Positions 15,997 through 24,237 of a DNA stretch of 64,000 nucleotides are shown piece after piece; position 1 is the first letter of the stretch; every line of letters begins with the position of its first letter. Position numbers and translations under genes: made by a program. The notes beneath the pieces are model-generated. The model had not been told where the DNA came from. It was given only the letters and a program-made list of their open reading frames with translations, and ran no database searches. The stretch is from an uncultured Flavobacteriaceae bacterium (GTDB lineage: Bacteria; Bacteroidota; Bacteroidia; Flavobacteriales; Flavobacteriaceae), in NCBI GenBank assembly GCA_947487895.1, contig CANKYF010000004.1, positions 62,001 to 126,000 on the forward strand. The letters are read 5' to 3'.

Positions 15997-17819
15997 AATT
16001 AAAAGTATGCGGAATGAAATATCAAGATAATATGGAACAAGTTGCAGCATTGCAACCTGATTATCTTGGTTTTATATTTTACGAAAAGTCTCCAAGACAT
16101 TTTGATACTAAAATACCTGAACTACCTGATACCATAAAGAAAACAGGCGTTTTTGTAAATGAAGACCTTAATACAGTTATAGAAAATATTAACAAGTTTA
16201 ACCTACAAGCAGTTCAATTACATGGAGAAGAATCTCCATTTTATTGCAATATGTTAGGCACAACAAAACTTTTAGAAACTCCGGTTGAAATTATAAAAGT
16301 GTTTTCTGTAAAAGATGGCTTTAACTTTGAAGTTCTAAAAGAATACGAAAGCGTTTGTGATTATTATTTATTTGATACCAAAGGTAAGTTACCAGGAGGT
16401 AATGGTTACACATTTGATTGGAGTCTATTAAACAATTATCCATCAACTAAACCTTTCTTTTTAAGTGGAGGTATTGGTTTAGATCAAGTAACAGACATTA
16501 AAAAATTTAAAGAGAGTAACGCCTCAAAATATTGTTATGCGCTAGATGTTAATAGCAAGTTTGAAATAGCTCCTGGCTTAAAAAACGTTGCTATCTTAAG
16601 AGAATTTCAAAATAAATTGGGCAATAATACCATGGAAGAAAATTACAATGTAGACGAAAAGGGTTATTATGGTGAATTTGGTGGCGCATTTATACCAGAA
16701 ATGCTATATCCAAACGTAGAAGAATTACGTCAAAATTATTTGAAAGTAATGGCCGAACCAGACTTTCAAAAGGAATTTGATCAATTATTAAAGGACTATG
16801 TTGGCAGACCATCACCTTTGTATTTCGCTAAACGTCTTTCAGAAAAGTATAATACTAAAATATATTTAAAACGTGAGGACTTAAACCACACAGGCGCTCA
16901 TAAAATCAATAATACCATTGGTCAAATCTTGATGGCAAAGCGCCTTGGTAAAAAGAGAATTATTGCAGAAACTGGTGCTGGTCAACACGGTGTTGCTACG
17001 GCTACTGTATGTGCCTTAATGGGATTAGAGTGTATTGTTTATATGGGTGAAATAGATATTGCACGTCAAGCACCAAATGTGGCCAGAATGAAAATGTTAG
17101 GTGCCAAAGTAGTACCAGCATTATCAGGAAGTCGTACCTTAAAAGATGCTACCAACGAGGCTATTAGAGATTGGATTAATAATCCTGTAAACACACATTA
17201 CATTATAGGTTCTGCTATTGGACCGCACCCATATCCAGATATGGTAACTAGGTTTCAATCAGTCATTTCAGAAGAAATTAAATGGCAACTCAAAGAGCAT
17301 GAAGGTAGAGAAAACCCAGATTATGTAGCCGCTTGTATAGGTGGTGGTAGTAATGCTGCAGGAACCTACTATCATTATCTTCATGAAAAAGATGTAAAAA
17401 TCATAGCTGTAGAAGCTGCTGGTTTAGGAGTAGATTCTGGAGAAAGTGCAGCAACCTCTGTACTAGGAAAAGAAGGTATTATTCACGGGTGTAAAACCTT
17501 ATTAATGCAAACTAACGACGGACAGATAACTGAGCCCTACTCTATTTCGGCAGGTTTAGATTATCCTGGTGTTGGTCCAATGCATGCGCATTTAGCAAAG
17601 ACAGAACGTGCAGAATTCTTATCTATTACTGATGATGAAGCTATGAAAGCTGGACTAGAATTATGTGAGTTAGAAGGTATCATTCCTGCTATTGAAAGTT
17701 CACATGCTTTAGCCATTTTTAAACAAAAACAGTTTAAACCAGATGATGTTGTGGTGATGAGCCTCTCTGGTCGAGGTGATAAAGATTTACAGAATTATAT
17801 TGATTATTTTAAGATATAG
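15993..17819 (+). CDS. trpF-trpB: TrpF-TrpB fusion: phosphoribosylanthranilate isomerase and tryptophan synthase beta chain
   Basis: A single 608-codon frame. Residues 1 to about 208 are TrpF: catalytic Cys6 in KVCGMK, VGVFVNE-like TGVFVNE, and Asp128 in [14 protein letters not shown]. Residues 214-608 are a full-length Trp[19 protein letters not shown] lysine Lys304 in [13 protein letters not shown], the phosphate loop GGGSNA and SGRGDKDL near the end. No stop separates them; the junction is only about five residues (KLGNNTMEE). An in-frame ATG at 16632 (Met214) is exactly where a separate TrpB would start, so free TrpB might also be made by internal initiation. TrpB pairs with TrpA encoded downstream. 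Confidence 0.9.
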   Translation: MKLKVCGMKYQDNMEQVAALQPDYLGFIFYEKSPRHFDTKIPELPDTIKKTGVFVNEDLNTVIENINKFNLQAVQLHGEESPFYCNMLGTTKLLETPVEIIKVFSVKDGFNFEVLKEYESVCDYYLFDTKGKLPGGNGYTFDWSLLNNYPSTKPFFLSGGIGLDQVTDIKKFKESNASKYCYALDVNSKFEIAPGLKNVAILREFQNKLGNNTMEENYNVDEKGYYGEFGGAFIPEMLYPNVEELRQNYLKVMAEPDFQKEFDQLLKDYVGRPSPLYFAKRLSEKYNTKIYLKREDLNHTGAHKINNTIGQILMAKRLGKKRIIAETGAGQHGVATATVCALMGLECIVYMGEIDIARQAPNVARMKMLGAKVVPALSGSRTLKDATNEAIRDWINNPVNTHYIIGSAIGPHPYPDMVTRFQSVISEEIKWQLKEHEGRENPDYVAACIGGGSNAAGTYYHYLHEKDVKIIAVEAAGLGVDSGESAATSVLGKEGIIHGCKTLLMQTNDGQITEPYSISAGLDYPGVGPMHAHLAKTERAEFLSITDDEAMKAGLELCELEGIIPAIESSHALAIFKQKQFKPDDVVVMSLSGRGDKDLQNYIDYFKI

Positions 17820-17832
17820 GTTTTATATATTT

Positions 17833-18178
17833 TTCATTTCCGCGAAAGCGGAAATCTCAAAAAGTTATGGATATTCATTATGTATACATACTAACAAATA
17901 AAAATCATACGGTTTTATACATAGGAAGAACAAAACAATTAAAAGAGCGATTAAAACAACATCAAAACAATAGTTCAGCAACTTTTACAGGGAAATATAA
18001 CGTCACCAAACTTGTTTATTTTGAAACAACTAAATACGTAAACAACTCAATAAAAAGAGAACGACAAATAAAAAAGTGGAATAGGGAATGGAAAATCAGT
18101 TTAATCAATAGTTTAAACCCCGATTGGAAAGACCTTTCTGAATACATTTAAAAAGATTCCCTCTTTCGAGGGAATGAA
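17833..18178. mobile_element. GIY-YIG unit 2: nuclease gene between structurally matched palindromes
   Basis: The left hairpin is ATTTCCGC, loop GAAA, GCGGAAAT (17836-17855). The right hairpin is ATTCCCTC, loop TTTC, GAGGGAAT (18156-18175). In inverted orientation the two ends differ at two stem positions, and both differences are compensated on the other arm, so base pairing is preserved. The unit lies between trpB and trpA and contains the GIY-YIG gene at 17867-18151. It is a diverged relative of the unit at 11344-11706. Confidence 0.6.
17867..18151 (+). CDS. Small GIY-YIG endonuclease-domain protein
   Basis: A 94-residue single-domain GIY-YIG protein, MDIHYVYILTNKNHTVLYIG at the start with both signature strands, then LKERLKQHQN and the conserved SIKRERQIKKWNREWK. 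The ending NPDWKDLSEYI parallels the copy at 11371-11670. The two proteins share the same plan but differ throughout, so they are not a recent duplication of one copy. The gene interrupts the trp operon between trpB and trpA, in the operon's direction. It starts just inside the left palindrome. Confidence 0.88.
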   Translation: MDIHYVYILTNKNHTVLYIGRTKQLKERLKQHQNNSSATFTGKYNVTKLVYFETTKYVNNSIKRERQIKKWNREWKISLINSLNPDWKDLSEYI

Positions 18179-18195
18179 AAAATAATTCATTTGCA

Positions 18196-18963
18196 ATGAA
18201 CAGAATTAATCAAAAATTACAAGAAAACAAAAAACTACTTTCAATATATTTCACAGCAGGTTATCCAAATATAGATGACACCGTTAAAATTATTCAAGAT
18301 TTAGAAAAAAACGGTGTTGACCTAATAGAAATTGGCTTACCATTTAGTGACCCTTTAGCAGATGGACCAACTATTCAAGATAGTTCTACTAAAGCACTAA
18401 AAAACGGCATGACTACCGAAGTGCTTTTTAATCAATTAAAAGACATTAGGAAATCGGTTAATATACCATTGATTATCATGGGATATTTTAACCCTATGTT
18501 TCAATATGGTGTAGAAGCTTTTTGTAAAAAGTGCCAAGAGATAGGTATAGACGGTCTAATCATTCCAGATTTACCAGTTGATGTGTTTCATGAAGAATAT
18601 CAAGCTATTTTTGAAAAATACGGTTTAATTAATGTGTTTTTAATTACACCACAAACCAGTGATGAACGCATTCGTTTTATAGATTCAATATCTAACGGGT
18701 TTATTTATATGGTAAGTAGTGCCAGTACCACAGGGGCAAAATCTGGATTTGGTGACGAGCAAACACACTATTTTGAGCGTATTAATAACTTAAACCTTAA
18801 AAACCCACAAATAGTTGGTTTTGGTATTAGTAATAATGAGACTTTTACAGCTGCTACAAAATATGCTAAAGGTGCCATTATAGGTAGTGCATTTGTAAAG
18901 CATGTAACTAATGAAGGTATTGGTACTATAGATGGTTTTGTAAATAATATTTTAAATGGTTAA
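18196..18963 (+). CDS. trpA: Tryptophan synthase alpha chain
   Basis: A 255-residue TIM-barrel enzyme that cleaves indole-3-glycerol phosphate to indole, which passes to TrpB. The catalytic Glu and Asp lie in LIEIGLPFSDPLADGPTIQ. Other family words are MGYFNPMFQYG, GLIIPDLP, LITPQTSDERI, VSSASTTGAKSG and VGFGISNNE. The length is normal. The GIY-YIG unit separates it from trpB, and its last codons overlap the next gene by 8 bases. Confidence 0.96.
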   Translation: MNRINQKLQENKKLLSIYFTAGYPNIDDTVKIIQDLEKNGVDLIEIGLPFSDPLADGPTIQDSSTKALKNGMTTEVLFNQLKDIRKSVNIPLIIMGYFNPMFQYGVEAFCKKCQEIGIDGLIIPDLPVDVFHEEYQAIFEKYGLINVFLITPQTSDERIRFIDSISNGFIYMVSSASTTGAKSGFGDEQTHYFERINNLNLKNPQIVGFGISNNETFTAATKYAKGAIIGSAFVKHVTNEGIGTIDGFVNNILNG

Positions 18964-19399
18964 GAAGGAGAGAACAGGCTTTTTTAAATGGTATCTAACT
19001 TCTCTAGTTGATAATTATGCTAACTTTTCTGGTAGGGCAAGACGTCAAGAATTTTGGGTGTTCTTCTTATTTCAAATAGGTATATTTTTTTTACTAATAT
19101 TCTTATCTGCATTTCTTGAAGACTATATAGGTTTTGATTATCATACAATACCCTTTTTACTCTATTTATTGGCAACATTAATTCCTTGGTTAGCCGTTAA
19201 TATTAGACGCTTACATGATTCAGGTAAAAGCGGAGGTTATATATTTGTAAATTTAATTCCACTAATTGGAAGAATTTGGTATATAGTTTTAATGGCAACT
19301 GCTGGTAATATTGGCTCTAATCAATATGGTCCAGACCCTAAAAAGCCATTGATTATTGATGAAATTGATGATATTGGAAAACCTTTATTAGACCAATAA
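18956..19399 (+). CDS. DUF805 family membrane protein
   Basis: A 147-residue membrane protein. The family opening WYLTSLVDNYANFSGRARRQEFW is visible in its words YANFSGRARRQEFW. Hydrophobic segments lie at about 38-60 and 68-90, and RRLHDSGKSGGY is the second DUF805 signature. A third hydrophobic part (LIPLIGRIWYIVLMAT) follows. The function of the family is not established. The start overlaps trpA by 8 bases and the stop overlaps trmL by one base, so it is translated as part of the trp transcript. No link to tryptophan metabolism is known to me. Confidence 0.88.
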   Translation: MVKKERTGFFKWYLTSLVDNYANFSGRARRQEFWVFFLFQIGIFFLLIFLSAFLEDYIGFDYHTIPFLLYLLATLIPWLAVNIRRLHDSGKSGGYIFVNLIPLIGRIWYIVLMATAGNIGSNQYGPDPKKPLIIDEIDDIGKPLLDQ

Positions 19400-19854
19400 T
19401 GCCTTTAAACATTGTCTTAATAGAACCCGAAATACCTAACAATACTGGTAATATTGGTAGGTTAGCTTTGGCTTCAGGCTCTAAATTACATTTAGTAAAA
19501 CCTTTTGGTTTTGAAATAGATGATGCTAAATTAAAACGTGCCGGGTTAGATTATTGGCCACATTTAGAAGTTATTTACTATGAAAACATAAATGATTTCT
19601 TTAGAGTAAATTCTAATGAAGACATGGCATTCCTTTCTAGTCATGGTACTAAGCAACATTGGGATATTCCATTTAAAGATAATCTGTTTTTAGTGTTTGG
19701 AAAAGAATCTGTTGGTTTACCAAAACACATTACCGAGACTTATAAAAATCAGCTCTTCAAAATACCACTTTACAGCAATAAAGTTAGAAGTCTTAATTTA
19801 GCTAATGCGGTTAGTATTACTATTTATGAAGGTTTAAGACAACTAAGATTTTAG
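19399..19854 (+). CDS. trmL: tRNA (cytidine(34)-2'-O)-methyltransferase, SPOUT family
   Basis: A 151-residue SPOUT methyltransferase. The start IVLIEPEIPNNTGNIGRLA and the knot region LVFGKESVGLP and RSLNLANAVSITIYE are characteristic of TrmL, which methylates the wobble ribose of certain leucine tRNAs. The length is typical. It begins within the DUF805 stop codon (TAATG) and is the last gene of the trp-led unit. Its end overlaps the convergent epimerase gene by 12 bases. Confidence 0.92.
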   Translation: MPLNIVLIEPEIPNNTGNIGRLALASGSKLHLVKPFGFEIDDAKLKRAGLDYWPHLEVIYYENINDFFRVNSNEDMAFLSSHGTKQHWDIPFKDNLFLVFGKESVGLPKHITETYKNQLFKIPLYSNKVRSLNLANAVSITIYEGLRQLRF

Positions 19855-20751
19855 TAAATCTATTAATGCAGGCTTTAAATGATGATACTTAAAGTAAAAG
19901 CCTTTATTTTCAATTTTCTTAGAACTCACTCGCTGGCTTGCAAATAAAATTTCATGCATATCACCTAAGACCAATTTCATAAAGAACTTTGGAATATTTG
20001 GTAATAACAAAGGTCTTTTTAAAACTTTAGCGATAGTCTTGGTTAACTCTCTATTAGTGACTGGATTTGGTGATACTCCATTATATATTCCATTGAAGTT
20101 ATTTTCGAGTATATACATAAACATATTAGCCAAATCTTCAATATGAATCCAAGATTGCCACTGTTTACCATTACCAAAAGCAGCCCCTACTCCAAACTTG
20201 ATAGGTTTTGTCATTTGAGGTAAAGCACCTCCCTTTTCAGATAAAACTAATCCTATTCGAATCTTAGAAATCTGAATATTAAACTTTGAAAAGTCATCAA
20301 TAGATTGTTCCCAAACTTTAACAACATCCCCTAAAAAAGAATTATCGGTCTCTTTAAAAGTTTCATCGTAATAATTGGTTAACGAATCTGGGTATATACC
20401 AACACCACTTGCCGAAATAACTTGTTTAATAGTATGAGATTCTCCTTTTAAAGCATTAATAATAAGCTGAGCGCCTTTAGTTCTACTAGAAATAATATCT
20501 TTTTTGTATTCGGGTGTCCATCGTTTTGAAACTGTTGCCCCTGCTAAGTGAATAATTACATCAACATTTTTAAAACAATTAGTATCAATTTCATTTTTAG
20601 ATAAATTCCAATAAAAGCCATTGTAAGTATCATTACTTTCTATCTTCTCCTTATTTGTGGTTAAGTAGTTTACAACAATACCTTTTTCATGACAACATCT
20701 AACTATTTGTTGACCTATTAAACCTGTTGCACCTGTAATTAATACCCTCAT
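19843..20751 (-). CDS. TIGR01777-family NAD(P)-binding epimerase-like protein
   Basis: A 302-residue Rossmann-fold protein of the extended SDR group. The nucleotide-binding start is VLITGATGLIGQQIV. DVIIHLAGATVSKRWTPEYK and ISASGVGIYPD are typical of the TIGR01777 (YfcH-like) group, and the C-terminal DUF1731-like part includes RPLLLPNIPKFFMKLVLGDM. The reaction is not established for the family. It is convergent with trmL and overlaps it by 12 bases. Confidence 0.9.
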   Translation of the reverse strand: MRVLITGATGLIGQQIVRCCHEKGIVVNYLTTNKEKIESNDTYNGFYWNLSKNEIDTNCFKNVDVIIHLAGATVSKRWTPEYKKDIISSRTKGAQLIINALKGESHTIKQVISASGVGIYPDSLTNYYDETFKETDNSFLGDVVKVWEQSIDDFSKFNIQISKIRIGLVLSEKGGALPQMTKPIKFGVGAAFGNGKQWQSWIHIEDLANMFMYILENNFNGIYNGVSPNPVTNRELTKTIAKVLKRPLLLPNIPKFFMKLVLGDMHEILFASQRVSSKKIENKGFYFKYHHLKPALIDLLKS

Positions 20752-20872
20752 ATAATAAAATTACAAAAGGTATTTACCTTTTAAAACAATTTAAGTTAGG
20801 TTTAACAGTTGTAGTGGTTGATGAGTGGTAAATGACCGATGAATAAATAATAAGCACTATAATCAAATGGGA

Positions 20873-21577
20873 TTATATGTTTGCTGAATGCTTCGTTCCT
20901 CTCAGCATTTCTCTCTTACCAGGTGGTCCAGGAAGTTTTTCAACAGTAAAACCTACAGATTGCATAGCTCTACGTACACTTCCTTTTGCAGAGTAAGTGA
21001 CCAAAACTCCTTTCTCTTTTAAAGCATTATGCATTTTTTGAAAAATACTTTCTGTCCATAATTCTGGCTGAACTCTCGCACCAAAAGCATCGAAATAAAT
21101 AAGATCAAACATATTTTCATCTTCAATCTCATTAAAAAACTTTTTTTGCTTTGTTAAACTAAAGTATCTTGAAATTTTATGTTTCTTTTCCCATTTAACT
21201 TCATGTAATTTATGGAATGTTGAGATTTCTGTTTTTAATTCTGAAGTATAATTTAATTGAGTTATTTCTTTAGAAGAAATGGGATATCCTTCCACTCCTA
21301 TATAATTAATGTTTGTTTGAAGTTTTTCAGCTTCTAATAAAGTGATAATAGCATTTAACCCTGTACCAAAGCCTATTTCTAAGATTGATAACTCTAAATC
21401 AACACTTCGACTCTGCTCAGTGAACTGCTCTGAATGACATAAATGATGTAAACCATGTTTAATGAATACATGATAGGCTTCTTGTATAGCACCATGTTTT
21501 GAATGGTATTGTTCATTCCATTCTGGTATGTGAATGGTTGAAGAACCATCTGCAGTTATAATTATTTCTCGCTTCAA
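20873..21577 (-). CDS. mnmD: MnmD-type tRNA 5-aminomethyl-2-thiouridine methyltransferase
   Basis: A 234-residue protein matching the methyltransferase half of MnmC. The SAM-binding motif is ILEIGFGTGLNAI, followed by IYFDAFGARVQPELWTES and the ending KLPGPPGKREMLRG. It should methylate the wobble-uridine side chain in certain tRNAs. The start is TTG at 21577 (MKREIIITADGSSTIHIPEW); this N-terminus fits the family and no nearby ATG does. Between KHGLHHL and LSILEIG lies an insertion, CHSEQFTEQSRSV, encoded by a palindromic repeat (21403-21438). The gene begins 2 bases after the DUF4920 stop. Confidence 0.88.
   Translation of the reverse strand: MKREIIITADGSSTIHIPEWNEQYHSKHGAIQEAYHVFIKHGLHHLCHSEQFTEQSRSVDLELSILEIGFGTGLNAIITLLEAEKLQTNINYIGVEGYPISSKEITQLNYTSELKTEISTFHKLHEVKWEKKHKISRYFSLTKQKKFFNEIEDENMFDLIYFDAFGARVQPELWTESIFQKMHNALKEKGVLVTYSAKGSVRRAMQSVGFTVEKLPGPPGKREMLRGTKHSANI
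21403..21438 (-). repeat. Interspersed palindromic repeat inside mnmD
   Basis: On the minus strand the 36-bp repeat begins GTCATTCAGAGCAG and ends GAGTCGAAGTG. It is in frame and adds about 12-13 residues just before the SAM-binding motif. The copy in icmF (36397-36432) matches it at 28 of 36 positions by my alignment. Confidence 0.8.
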
Positions 21578-21579
21578 AA

Positions 21580-22074
21580 TTATTGAGCTATTAAAACACC
21601 ATCAGCTTCAAAAGAAAATGTTCTTTTGGGTTCTGTAATAGTAGCAATTTTTTCAACAGATTCACCTGCATCTTTAGCGTAATGTTTTAATTCTTCAACA
21701 GAAACTTCATTTACAAATGCTTTTCCGTTCACAATAACTTGTTTACCTGCTATATCTTTTGGAACAAAAAAACCATAATCTTTAAACTTTACCATAGCTT
21801 CTTTTCCCTCTCCTAAATCTAACTTCATCCAACACCCTTTTGCTTGACATACTTCATTTACTATGGCCTTCATTTTAGAATTGATACTATCACCCTCATT
21901 CATATCTTTATAATGATTTAGCATGGAAGAAGCTACTATAGCATCATTAGAAATAATTTCTTTCCCAAAGGCAACATACTCAACTTTAATAGGCTTTTCA
22001 ACTTTTTCTTCAACCTTCTTTTTGCAAGAATTTAACATAAAAACCACGAAAACGGTAACAATAAATAATCTCAT
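21580..22074 (-). CDS. DUF4920 lipoprotein
   Basis: A 164-residue lipoprotein: signal peptide MRLFIVTVFVVFMLNSC with lipobox Cys17, a Lys/Glu linker, then a DUF4920 domain at about 35-160. CQAKGCWMKLDLGEGKEAMV and FKDYGFFVPKDIAGKQVIVNG are the family words (CQAKGCWMKL and YGFFVP). The fold is thought to be a small beta barrel of unknown function. It lies directly upstream of mnmD with a 2-base gap and is probably co-transcribed. Confidence 0.88.
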   Translation of the reverse strand: MRLFIVTVFVVFMLNSCKKKVEEKVEKPIKVEYVAFGKEIISNDAIVASSMLNHYKDMNEGDSINSKMKAIVNEVCQAKGCWMKLDLGEGKEAMVKFKDYGFFVPKDIAGKQVIVNGKAFVNEVSVEELKHYAKDAGESVEKIATITEPKRTFSFEADGVLIAQ

Positions 22075-22138
22075 AATAAGAAAATTTCAATTTTAAATGA
22101 TTTATGTAAAGATACCTCTTTTTTAAAAACCTTTTATT

Positions 22139-22146
22139 TAACTTTG
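22139..22146 (+). promoter_or_regulatory. Probable -7 element for ilvE
   Basis: TAACTTTG fits TAnnTTTG and lies 20 bases before the ilvE ATG. No clear -33 TTG was found, so support is partial. Confidence 0.4.
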
Positions 22147-22166
22147 TCTGGAAAAACTATAGGCTT

Positions 22167-23231
22167 ATGAGCGCAATAATCAACGACATTGAGGTTATAA
22201 AAACAAAGTCTTCTAAAATTAATGAAGTAGACTTTAATGATTTGAAGTTTGGAAGTGTGTTTTCAGACCATATGCTGGTATGTGACTATAAAGATGGCAA
22301 ATGGCAGACTCCAAAAATTACGCCTTATCAACCAATCACATTAGACCCTTCTGCAAAGATTTTCCATTACGGACAATCGGTCTTTGAAGGAATGAAAGCA
22401 TATAAAGATGCTGAAAAAAATGTCTGGTTATTTCGTCCTTTAGATAATTGTAAACGTTTAAATATTTCATCAAAGCGTTTAGCAATTCCTGAACTTCCTG
22501 AAGATTATTTTATGGAAGGTTTAAAAGCTTTGTTAGAACTTGATAAAGATTGGATTCCTACTAACGAAGGAAGCTCATTATATATTCGCCCGTTTATTTT
22601 TGCTTCTGGTGAAGGTTTTCATGCTTCTCCAGCAGATGAGTATAAGTTTATTATTTGTACTGCGCCTTCTGGATCTTATTTTTCAGGTGAAGTAAAAGTA
22701 CTTATTGAAGAAACCTATTCTAGGTCTGCTAACGGTGGTGTTGGTTTTGCTAAAGCTGGTGGCAATTATGCAGGGCAGTTTTACCCAACACAATTAGCAA
22801 AGGCCAAAGGATATCAGCAAGTTGTTTGGACAGATGATAATACGCATGAGTATATAGAAGAAGCTGGTGCTATGAACATCTTTGTTAGAATAAATGATAC
22901 TCTAATTACAGGACCAACAAGTGATAGAATTCTTGATGGTATTACTCGTAAAAGTATTATTGAATTAGCAGAATCTGAAGGTATCAATGTTGAAGTTAGA
23001 AAACTGAGAGTTGATGAGGTTGTTGAAGCTGCTAAAAACGGAACATTAAAAGAAATGTTTGGTGCCGGAACCGCTGCAGTGGTATCTCCTATTGCTGGAT
23101 TTGGTTATAAGGGTACAGATTACGATTTACCTAAATTAGATAAAACTTATGCTAATTTCTTAAAGAAGCGTATTACCGATATTCAAACTAATAAAACGGA
23201 AGATCCATTTGGATGGCGTTTTAAAGTTTAA
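22167..23231 (+). CDS. ilvE: Branched-chain amino acid aminotransferase
   Basis: A 354-residue fold-type IV PLP enzyme of the larger BCAT2-like group. FHYGQSVFEGMKAY is the N-terminal signature. LYIRPFIFASG and FAKAGGNYAGQF include the PLP-lysine region, and EEAGAMNIFVR and GPTSDRILDGITRKS follow. It transaminates Leu, Ile and Val with 2-oxoglutarate. It stands as a single-gene unit with its own promoter element and a strong terminator at 23284-23309. Confidence 0.95.
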   Translation: MSAIINDIEVIKTKSSKINEVDFNDLKFGSVFSDHMLVCDYKDGKWQTPKITPYQPITLDPSAKIFHYGQSVFEGMKAYKDAEKNVWLFRPLDNCKRLNISSKRLAIPELPEDYFMEGLKALLELDKDWIPTNEGSSLYIRPFIFASGEGFHASPADEYKFIICTAPSGSYFSGEVKVLIEETYSRSANGGVGFAKAGGNYAGQFYPTQLAKAKGYQQVVWTDDNTHEYIEEAGAMNIFVRINDTLITGPTSDRILDGITRKSIIELAESEGINVEVRKLRVDEVVEAAKNGTLKEMFGAGTAAVVSPIAGFGYKGTDYDLPKLDKTYANFLKKRITDIQTNKTEDPFGWRFKV

Positions 23232-23283
23232 AAGCTTATCCCATTCTCTTTAGAAATGGATACTCAAAAAATTACATTATATA

Positions 23284-23311
23284 AAAAGGTAGCAAATTGC
23301 TACCTTTTTTG
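23284..23311 (+). terminator. Terminator of ilvE
   Basis: AAAAAGGTAGCAA pairs with TTGCTACCTTTTT and runs into further T. It lies about 50 bases past the ilvE stop. The symmetry allows function in both directions. Confidence 0.85.
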
Positions 23312-23320
23312 TCATTCAGA

Positions 23321-23383
23321 GCGAAGTGAAGAATTTTCAATAAGATTAAAGATTCTTCAGTCGTACCTCCTTCTGAATGACAA
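23321..23383. repeat. Interspersed GTCATTCAGA palindrome between ilvE and the MazG-like gene
   Basis: The outer arms GTCATTCAGA and TTCTGAATGAC pair at the ends, with an inner AAGAAT/ATTCTT pair. It shares the GTCATTC end with the copies in mnmD and icmF. It lies 2 bases before the stop codon of the convergent gene. Confidence 0.7.
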
Positions 23384-23385
23384 TT

Positions 23386-23772
23386 TTATTTGTTTAAAAT
23401 AGTTTCTATATTTGGTTTAAAATAATTTGGTCCTTTAAGTACCTTACCATCTTCTCTATAAATAGGCTCTCCATCTTCTCCAAGTTTACTCATATTACTA
23501 CGTTGTATTTCCTCAAACACCTCTTCTATTTTATATTGTAAACCATGTTCAATAATAGTGCCGCATAGTATATAAAGCATATCTCCTAAGGCATCTGCAA
23601 CTTCTACTAAATCATTATTAGTAGCTGCTTCTAAATATTCCTCATTTTCCTCTCGCATTAATTTATAGCGTAACATATTTTTATCACTCCCTAAGTCTGC
23701 TTTTGGAGTTTCTCTGTGACCAATTTTGAATGCTGTATGAAATGCTTTAACAGCATCTATTTTGTCTTTCAT
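23386..23772 (-). CDS. MazG-like / PRA-PH superfamily nucleotide pyrophosphohydrolase
   Basis: A 128-residue all-alpha NTP pyrophosphohydrolase. The metal-binding pattern is REENEEYLEA followed by DLVEVADALGDMLYILCG, the EExxE and ExxD arrangement of the family. It probably hydrolyses a nucleotide triphosphate or similar to the monophosphate and pyrophosphate; the substrate cannot be read from sequence. The C-terminal SNMSKLGEDGEPIYREDGKVLKG resembles the Cof-like/dCTP group (words SNMSK and REDGKVLKGPNY). It is convergent with ilvE. Confidence 0.85.
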   Translation of the reverse strand: MKDKIDAVKAFHTAFKIGHRETPKADLGSDKNMLRYKLMREENEEYLEAATNNDLVEVADALGDMLYILCGTIIEHGLQYKIEEVFEEIQRSNMSKLGEDGEPIYREDGKVLKGPNYFKPNIETILNK

Positions 23773-23822
23773 ATATATTTTGTATTTAATCTAATTTGTT
23801 TATTTTGCATAAAAGTAATTAT

Positions 23823-24008
23823 ATGTTTAGTAACGGTCAAATTACATTTGGAGTTTTATTTTTTATAGTGTTTGCTATTATTATTGGTTTCATGTATCGC
23901 AAAGATTTAAAGATCCATAAACGCTTTTATGCAGGTAGCGTTTGGATTCTTATAGCGTTTATTGCTTTTATACTTCTTATTTCTGCTATTAAGTTTCTTT
24001 TTAGGTAA
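23823..24008 (+). CDS. Small two-helix membrane protein
   Basis: A 61-residue protein with two membrane helices: ITFGVLFFIVFAIIIGFMY (about 6-24) and VWILIAFIAFILLISAI (about 40-57), separated by a basic loop RKDLKIHKRF. I chose the ATG at 23823 (MFSNGQ); an upstream ATG would add nine residues. It is divergent from the MazG-like gene with a short shared promoter region. Small proteins of this form are common in the class, but I cannot name a function. Confidence 0.7.
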   Translation: MFSNGQITFGVLFFIVFAIIIGFMYRKDLKIHKRFYAGSVWILIAFIAFILLISAIKFLFR

Positions 24009-24237
24009 GTAGTTCTTTTTATCATTTACTCGCCTAATAACGTTTTTAGATTTAACTCATATTTATATTATTTTATTATTAAACGATCTACACTCTTAAG
24101 TTTAAAAGTTCTTAACAAACTAAATAAATCTATTAAATACTCATAAAATAAATAGTCGGCAAAATGCTTATAAAATCTTTTAAATAAAAAATAAATTCTT
24201 ACATTAGCCTCTTAATTAATTCTTAAATTCTACTAAA

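Noticed and set aside
15993-17819. TrpF-TrpB considered as two overlapping genes
   Set aside because: Both parts are in one frame without a stop, so as sequenced it is one open frame; internal initiation remains possible.
11344-18178. GIY-YIG units considered as ordinary insertion sequences
   Set aside because: No transposase with DDE or HUH motifs and no evident target duplications. Kept only as a candidate mobile family.
21403-21438. The insertion in mnmD taken as evidence of a frameshift or pseudogene
   Set aside because: The frame stays open and motifs on both sides are intact, so an in-frame insertion is simpler.
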